28,136 bases of DNA from positions 1 to 28,136 of the forward strand of contig DJXD01000017.1 in NCBI GenBank assembly GCA_002449585.1, read 5' to 3'. The stretch's first letter is position 1, and every line of letters begins with the position of its first letter. Below, piece by piece: positions 23,290 through 28,136 of this stretch. The notes beneath the pieces were generated by a model, which was not told the origin of the DNA, did no database searches, and saw only the letters and a list, made by a program, of their open reading frames with translations. Source of the DNA: Ruminococcus sp. UBA7013 (GTDB lineage: Bacteria; Bacillota; Clostridia; Oscillospirales; Ruminococcaceae). The position numbers were made by a program, and so were the translations under genes.

Positions 23290-23793
23290 ATGACTTTTAA
23301 TGAATTATTTAAGACCATCAAGAGAAAAATCAATGATCATCCAGAAATTATACTGGATTGTGAAAAATTGGCCATTCAGATTACAAATATTGCAGATCAG
23401 GATTCATTTTATATTCTATGGTCAAATGACAGATGCTTTGTAGAGCCGTTTCCTTATAATGATTATGATGTTTGTATTACAGCATCACAGCATGATATTG
23501 AACTTTTATTCACAGAAAGACAGTATCTCTTTATGACATATCAGCAATTCAATATCAAGGGTAGTTTTGTGGATGTAATGGCGTTCCAGAAATTGCTTTC
23601 TTATATTACTGGTGATAATAGCTATACAGTGCAGGAAGATATTATTTCCCGAATGATGCTGAAACAAGATATGCTTCAAAAAGATTTAGAAATTATTATG
23701 GAATCTATGCAGTTATTAGTTACCAATTCATTAATCAATAATATGTCTGCTGTTCCATCGGAAAAATCAAAAAAAAAGAAGCAAATCCCCTAA
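23290..23793 (+). CDS. SCP2-like protein with shared KDxxIIM-QLLxTN motif
   Basis: 167 residues; ATG 23290 has AAAGGAGG at ideal spacing, 14 bases after the previous stop. Residues 1-106 align with the preceding protein throughout (MTFNELF, DHPEIIL, SFYILW, VEPFPY, FQKLLSYIT) and have the same SCP2-like pattern. Residues 130-149 are QKDLEIIMESMQLLVTNSLI. The chain then ends in a Lys-rich tail (EKSKKKKQIP), so it looks like the preceding gene without DUF6273. A tandem duplication with gain or loss of the C-terminal domain explains the pair. Last gene of the operon. Confidence 0.83.
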   Translation: MTFNELFKTIKRKINDHPEIILDCEKLAIQITNIADQDSFYILWSNDRCFVEPFPYNDYDVCITASQHDIELLFTERQYLFMTYQQFNIKGSFVDVMAFQKLLSYITGDNSYTVQEDIISRMMLKQDMLQKDLEIIMESMQLLVTNSLINNMSAVPSEKSKKKKQIP

Positions 23794-23818
23794 AAAACCC
23801 GAAAATGAATGATAAATT

Positions 23819-23847
23819 AACAGCTCCGGATTACTCCCGGAGCTGTT
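23819..23847. terminator. Bidirectional hairpin terminator closing the operon
   Basis: AACAGCTCCGG (23819-23829) pairs perfectly with CCGGAGCTGTT (23837-23847), loop of 7. T-tracts are weak on both sides (TTTCTGAATATT on plus, TTAATTT on minus). It sits between converging genes. Confidence 0.75.
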
Positions 23848-23864
23848 TCTGAATATTAGGCGCA

Positions 23865-24782
23865 TCATGCGCTTTCAGCCTCTTTACTGCTTTTAGACAT
23901 GCCTGCAAATTGTAATCCCCCAATGATCGCCCCACCAATGATGAAAGCAATCCAGTTGAATGTCGAAAAACTCAAAGGCTCTAATCCTAACGGATTTTTA
24001 TCCGCATCTGTCAAAGTCGTTGCTCCCATTACAACAGAATATAGAGAACCAATCATCATGCCAATGATGAAAAATACTGTTGCCGCTCTCCATTTTTCAA
24101 GAGCTGTCCTGATCAACCGTACAATCGAAACAATACCTGTAATAATGCCTATCCCAAATGTAAACAGAATCGGAATATATTGCAGATCAAAATGCAAGGT
24201 TTCTTTAATTGCGCTAATGATTGGCAGATACAACCCGAAAATTAATAACAATGTTGAGCCTGAAATTCCCGGTAAGACCATGGCACAAATCGCAATTGCA
24301 CCAGCAATGAATACATAAAGATATGTTCCAATTCCAGCATGTTCTAATATGACAGCCTGTCCTGCTGTCCCGAAATAACTCAGTGCAAATACTCCTCCTG
24401 CTCCCAGCAATGTCATAAATATCGTCCAAAGCTTTTCTTTGAGACATGCCCGTTCTTCATAGATGACTACCGGAATTGCAAAAATAATGAATCCAATAAA
24501 CAATGATGAAATTGCATAGATATGAGATTCAAATACTGCTGTCAGTACCAACACAGATGATAGAAATCCGATCACCCAACCAGCACCCAATTTTACAAGA
24601 TAAATCAGAGCTTTTTTTTTGGCTTCTATATTGCCTGTAAGCAGGTCATTCAGCGCACCAATGAAATTATCATAGAATCCCATCAAAAACGCCACTGTTC
24701 CGCCGGATACCCCCGGCACACTGTCCGCCAATGCCATACAGAAGCCGTCAATCATTGTCATGATAAGCTGTTTTGCTTTCAT
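23865..24782 (-). CDS. DUF368 family polyprenyl-phosphate transporter
   Basis: 305 residues, many hydrophobic segments. Both family signatures are present: DSVPGVSGGTVA near residue 20 and VLPGISGSTLLLIFGLY near 170, an internal duplication typical of DUF368. Members of this family (PopT) are known to recycle undecaprenyl phosphate across the cytoplasmic membrane for cell-wall polymer synthesis. ATG 24782 has AAAGGAGA upstream. No clear promoter could be assigned; it may be read from the genes upstream (C_GCAxxG, valS-folC), as all share direction and gaps are short. Confidence 0.9.
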   Translation of the reverse strand: MKAKQLIMTMIDGFCMALADSVPGVSGGTVAFLMGFYDNFIGALNDLLTGNIEAKKKALIYLVKLGAGWVIGFLSSVLVLTAVFESHIYAISSLFIGFIIFAIPVVIYEERACLKEKLWTIFMTLLGAGGVFALSYFGTAGQAVILEHAGIGTYLYVFIAGAIAICAMVLPGISGSTLLLIFGLYLPIISAIKETLHFDLQYIPILFTFGIGIITGIVSIVRLIRTALEKWRAATVFFIIGMMIGSLYSVVMGATTLTDADKNPLGLEPLSFSTFNWIAFIIGGAIIGGLQFAGMSKSSKEAESA

Positions 24783-24839
24783 GTTGATCTCCTTTCTTTA
24801 TTTTATCATTCCAAAGACACAAAGATAGCCAAACCTTTT

Positions 24840-25226
24840 TTATTTTAAATTCATCATTTCGCCATAAGCCAAAACAGCATTTCTGACACATTCATCACAG
24901 GGGCACAATACTTTTCCGGTGTCTCTGCCTTTGAGATCTTTGCAATGCGTTGCACCGCATTTTTCTTCAAAAAGATCAGAAATCTGTTTGGTATATCTAA
25001 CAGCCCCCTGACCGTTCACATGCAGTCCGGCAATCATGCCAGCTCCTACTAATGCACCACATGTGGCTTCCATACTGCCCATACCAGCCCCAAAGCCAGA
25101 GCCTAATTGTCTCAACAATTCCGGATCAGCATTTGTCTGATCTGCCAATGCAAGCAAAACCGCCTGACAGCAATTATATCTTTTTTTGAGTTGAGTGGCA
25201 TATTCCGCACGTTCTTCTAAATTCAT
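24840..25226 (-). CDS. C_GCAxxG_C_C family redox protein
   Basis: 128 residues from ATG 25226, with GGAGG eight bases upstream; longer in-frame starts run into the next gene's region. The family pattern is present: NCCQAVL near residue 18, then GSGFGAGMGSMEATCGALVGAGMIAG (in two parts: GSGFGAGMGSME and CGALVGAG), followed by HC and CPCDEC near the C-terminus. Such small proteins are predicted to hold a metal or a redox-active cysteine site in anaerobes, often near oxidoreductases. The exact role is unknown. It follows the small membrane protein by 37 bases. Confidence 0.87.
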   Translation of the reverse strand: MNLEERAEYATQLKKRYNCCQAVLLALADQTNADPELLRQLGSGFGAGMGSMEATCGALVGAGMIAGLHVNGQGAVRYTKQISDLFEEKCGATHCKDLKGRDTGKVLCPCDECVRNAVLAYGEMMNLK

Positions 25227-25263
25227 GATTTTATCCTCCAATAGCATATTTTTCATCATGCTG

Positions 25264-25719
25264 TTAGGGCATGACAAGCATAAGAAGAAATCCTGTTCCG
25301 GCTGTCAGTCCGGCAAATGCCGGAAGACCGGCCGCAATTACAATAACACTATACCAGTCAAGAAGAATATACCGTTCCGGATTTTTTTTACTTTTCCAGA
25401 TCCGGACTTTGCATATTTTGCCTTCATGATAAATTTTATCTATAAACATGATTTCCGCCGGAAATGTATTATCATATTCCCTATTATCCATCCAATAGAC
25501 AGCATGTGTCCCAACGCCTTCATTTGGATCAATGCGGAGATATTTTGCTTCTGTTGGCTTTGTCATCAGCAAAAGAATTAGACTGACAATAAAAAATAAA
25601 GTCATCAGAATCAGAAATAATTCCAGCAAGGCAATCATGATAAATATAATCATGATTGGCTGTACCCCCAGCACCAGTAAAAGAACGATAATAACAACTG
25701 TGCCTATGATAAACTCCAT
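25264..25719 (-). CDS. Small membrane protein, unknown function
   Basis: 151 residues. Residues 1-52 are almost entirely hydrophobic (two membrane helices), 53-120 form a soluble beta-rich segment with many charged residues (TEAKYLRIDPNEG, EIMFIDKIY, ICKVRIWKSK), and about 125-149 another hydrophobic helix. I recall the general layout from NfeD-like and small clostridial envelope proteins, but no family can be named. ATG 25719 has AGAGGTGA, which overlaps the stop of folC, 4 bases away, so the two are transcribed together. Confidence 0.8.
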   Translation of the reverse strand: MEFIIGTVVIIVLLLVLGVQPIMIIFIMIALLELFLILMTLFFIVSLILLLMTKPTEAKYLRIDPNEGVGTHAVYWMDNREYDNTFPAEIMFIDKIYHEGKICKVRIWKSKKNPERYILLDWYSVIVIAAGLPAFAGLTAGTGFLLMLVMP

Positions 25720-25723
25720 AGAA

Positions 25724-26971
25724 TCACCTCTGATTCAAATACCAGCTTGCCAGATATAAAGAACCACAGATCACAACTGCACCATGAGAGCCTTTTGCCC
25801 ATTTCAGCGCATAAGGCAGAGCTTCTTTCAAATCAGTTACAGAAGCCATAGCATGTTGACGGATAAAAGCATCTTTCAGCTGTTCTTTTGGCAAAGCATT
25901 TTCTGTAAATCCATCCACGCAGAGTACTTTGCTTAATACTAAAGCAAGCTGAAATGCAGCAGCATCGGCATCTTTAGAATTTGTCATGCCACAAATACCA
26001 ATCCAAGAATCAATTCCCGATTCGCTTAACACATCCGTCAGAACGCCAATTCCATCAGCATTATGACCACCATCCAGGATGACAAGCGGATCTTTCTGTA
26101 ATATCTGAATTCTTCCGGGAACGATAGTTTCCGCAAGGCCGGATTTCACAGCATCCTGAGAAATGATAAATCCCTGTTTTTTCAATGCAGTTACTGTTTC
26201 AATTACGGTCAGTGCATTGTCAATCTGATGCATTCCGCCCATTTGGGTATGATACTCATCTGACTGATAGCCGAAACGACAGCCTTCCATGCCGCATTCT
26301 TTCCTATCACATTGGGATTCTTCAGGAATAAAAATTTCACAATGTTTTTGTTCTGCTGTTTCCCGGAAAATCCGTTCTGCTTTATTATGAGGAGAAATCA
26401 CAACCGGGCAGCCGGGCTTGATGATTCCTGCTTTGTGAACAGCAATTTCTTCAATACTGTTTCCAAGAATCTGCATATGATCTCTTGAGACAGATGTCAG
26501 CACAGAAACAAGCGGCTTTTCAATGATATTTGTACAGTCAAGCAATCCGCCAATTCCCGTTTCCATAACAACAAGATCTACATGCTGATCAAGAAAATAT
26601 AAAAATGCAATAGTCATGGTTAATTCAAATTGGGAATAGGCATCAGAATCTATTATCTTTGTTAATTTTTCACAAAATTCGCATAATTTAGATTCTGGAA
26701 TCTCCTGCCCATTGATCCGGATTCTGTCTGTATATTGCCGGATATAAGGGGACGTAAATGTCCCCGTATGATACCCGGCATGTTTTAAAATATTTGTGAG
26801 ATATTCAGCAACTGATCCTTTCCCATTTGTTCCAGCGATATGAATAAATTTTAATTTTTTCTGTGGATTGCCTACTCGTTCGAGCAGATCCGCAATTCGA
26901 CTTAAATCTTTCACAGGTTCGCCGCTTTTGGTGAAATGATTGATAAATTGCATTGCTTCTTGATATGTCAT
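25724..26971 (-). CDS. folC: Folylpolyglutamate synthase / dihydrofolate synthase
   Basis: 415 residues, usual for FolC. The ATP-binding P-loop reads HIAGTNGKGSVAEYL near residue 45, followed by METGIGGLLDCTN and the Mur-ligase-type C-terminal ILDGGHNADG. It adds glutamate to folates, ATP-dependent, in the cytosol. ATG 26971 is used, with GAGGGTG upstream; an in-frame GTG at 26980 overlaps that site. It starts 11 bases after the valS stop, an arrangement common in Firmicutes, and was assigned from these motifs plus that context. Confidence 0.92.
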   Translation of the reverse strand: MTYQEAMQFINHFTKSGEPVKDLSRIADLLERVGNPQKKLKFIHIAGTNGKGSVAEYLTNILKHAGYHTGTFTSPYIRQYTDRIRINGQEIPESKLCEFCEKLTKIIDSDAYSQFELTMTIAFLYFLDQHVDLVVMETGIGGLLDCTNIIEKPLVSVLTSVSRDHMQILGNSIEEIAVHKAGIIKPGCPVVISPHNKAERIFRETAEQKHCEIFIPEESQCDRKECGMEGCRFGYQSDEYHTQMGGMHQIDNALTVIETVTALKKQGFIISQDAVKSGLAETIVPGRIQILQKDPLVILDGGHNADGIGVLTDVLSESGIDSWIGICGMTNSKDADAAAFQLALVLSKVLCVDGFTENALPKEQLKDAFIRQHAMASVTDLKEALPYALKWAKGSHGAVVICGSLYLASWYLNQR

Positions 26972-26982
26972 AGAAATCACCC

Positions 26983-28136
26983 TCAGCTATAGGATTGAAT
27001 CGACTGCATAATTTTATTCATTTTTTCCTGTGCTTTTGCAAGTTTTGTTTTTTCAGCTTCAATCAGCTTTTCAGGAGCTTTGGCAAGGAAGCCGGGATTA
27101 TCAAGCTTTTTGCTCAGGAAATCAATATCTTTCTGCACTTTTTCTTTTTCTTTGTTGAGTCTTGCAAGTTCTTTTTCTTTATTTACAAGCTGATCCATAG
27201 GAATGAAAATTCTGGCAGCGGCGGTAACCGCTCCGGCACAGTCAGCAATCTCAAAATGCTCTGCAATTTGAATTTCTGATGCAGATGCCAGCTTTTCAAA
27301 GAATAATTTTGCACCAGCAAACAGATCTGATTCTGTCGTTTCAATATAAAGCTTTGCTTTTACAGATGGCGGAACATTCAGCTCTGTTCTGGTATTTCTA
27401 ACAGCTTTGATTGCCTGAATGATTTTTTCAAAAGCAGTTTCTTCTTCCAAGAAATGCAAAGATTCATCATAAACAGGATAATTCTGGAGCATGATCATGC
27501 TGTTATCATTAACAAGCGTCTGCCAGATTTCTTCTGTGATAAATGGCATAAACGGATGAAGTAATTTCAAAATATTCTGCATCGCCCAAACAAGCACAGC
27601 CTGTGCGGATTCTTTGGCTTCTCCGCCTGCCTGAATGCGGGGCTTTGTGAGTTCAATATACCAGTCGCAGAATACATCCCAGATAAAATCATATAATTTT
27701 GAGCAGGCAACACCTAATTCAAATGCTTCCAGATTGGTATTAACTTCTTTCGCCAGCTGATTGCATTTAGAAACAAGCCATTTATCTTCTTTGGTAAGAT
27801 TTTCGGGCAGACCAGTAAAATTGAAATCTTCCGGCAGATTCATCATGATAAATCTGGATGCATTCCAAAGTTTATTTGCAAAATTACGGGCAGCTTTGAC
27901 TTTATCATCAATATAGCGCATATCATTGCCAGGTGCATTGCCAGTTGCCAGCATAAAGCGCAGTGCATCCGCACCATATTGAGAAATCACCTCAAGCGGA
28001 TCAATGCCATTTCCGAGGGATTTAGACATTTTGCGTCCCTGTGCATCACGAACAAGCCCATGAATCAGAACTGTATCAAATGGCACTTCTCCGGTATTTT
28101 CCAGAGCGGAAAACATCATTCTGATAACCCAGAAGA
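26983..28136 (-). CDS. valS: Valyl-tRNA synthetase, C-terminal part (5' end outside window)
   Basis: The frame is open to the right edge (codons F-W-V-I-R-M-M precede the first internal Met at 28119), so the gene starts outside. The fragment, about 384 residues, begins in the catalytic domain and shows the KMSKS loop (GRKMSKSLGNG) that closes on the adenylate, then an anticodon-binding helical domain with WDVFCDWYIEL, and a C-terminal coiled coil (about the last 65 residues) that helps bind tRNA. It charges tRNA-Val. The stop lies 11 bases before folC. Confidence 0.95.
   Translation of the reverse strand, partial: FWVIRMMFSALENTGEVPFDTVLIHGLVRDAQGRKMSKSLGNGIDPLEVISQYGADALRFMLATGNAPGNDMRYIDDKVKAARNFANKLWNASRFIMMNLPEDFNFTGLPENLTKEDKWLVSKCNQLAKEVNTNLEAFELGVACSKLYDFIWDVFCDWYIELTKPRIQAGGEAKESAQAVLVWAMQNILKLLHPFMPFITEEIWQTLVNDNSMIMLQNYPVYDESLHFLEEETAFEKIIQAIKAVRNTRTELNVPPSVKAKLYIETTESDLFAGAKLFFEKLASASEIQIAEHFEIADCAGAVTAAARIFIPMDQLVNKEKELARLNKEKEKVQKDIDFLSKKLDNPGFLAKAPEKLIEAEKTKLAKAQEKMNKIMQSIQSYS

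Overview
The window looks like chromosome from an anaerobic gut Clostridia bacterium close to Ruminococcus. The DNA is AT-rich and the genes have clean Shine-Dalgarno (SD) sites and sigma-A type promoters (TTGACA, 17 bp, TATAAT). It carries a dockerin-bearing xylanase, a cohesin-related lipoprotein and a valS-folC pair. No rRNA, tRNA, CRISPR array or intact transposon was found. The species call is inference from gene content only.

Layout. 1-1126 (-): PrsA/SurA-like lipoprotein with acidic tandem repeats, cut by the left edge. 1307-2068 (+): short-chain dehydrogenase. 2111-2791 (-): metallophosphoesterase. 2932-4350 (+): a penicillin-binding-protein-5-like protein whose three active-site motifs are all altered. 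4393-5421 (-): lipoprotein with cohesin halves in swapped order. 5531-6178 (-): HAD phosphatase. 6271-6843 (-): TetR-type regulator, divergent from an HD protein and a membrane protein (7015-8231, +). 8264-9676 (-): GAF-GGDEF diguanylate cyclase. 9808-13635 (-): large CBM22-GH10-CBM22-dockerin-GH43-CBM6 arabinoxylan-degrading enzyme. 13834-15057 (+): unrecognised protein between its own promoter and terminator.

The most unusual part is 15223-23793 (+), read here as one operon. In order it has a TTG-started leader ORF, a zinc-ribbon dynamin-like GTPase, a full LpxD-like acyltransferase, three homologous helical proteins sharing a KRISLDD core (two starting with polyglycine and paired cysteines), a coiled-coil protein, a radical SAM/SPASM enzyme and two SCP2-like proteins, one fused to a DUF6273-like domain. 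Three of the downstream proteins share a roughly 20-residue segment (consensus KDxxIIMxxxQLLxTN). I infer a membrane-associated GTPase system in which a lipid-type acyltransferase and a peptide-modifying enzyme may act on partner proteins. I know of no described system with this composition, but I could not search for one.

23865-28136 (-) returns to housekeeping genes: valS (5' end cut by the right edge), folC, a small membrane protein, a C_GCAxxG_C_C protein and a DUF368 polyprenyl-phosphate transporter. The first three genes are very tightly packed and probably co-transcribed.
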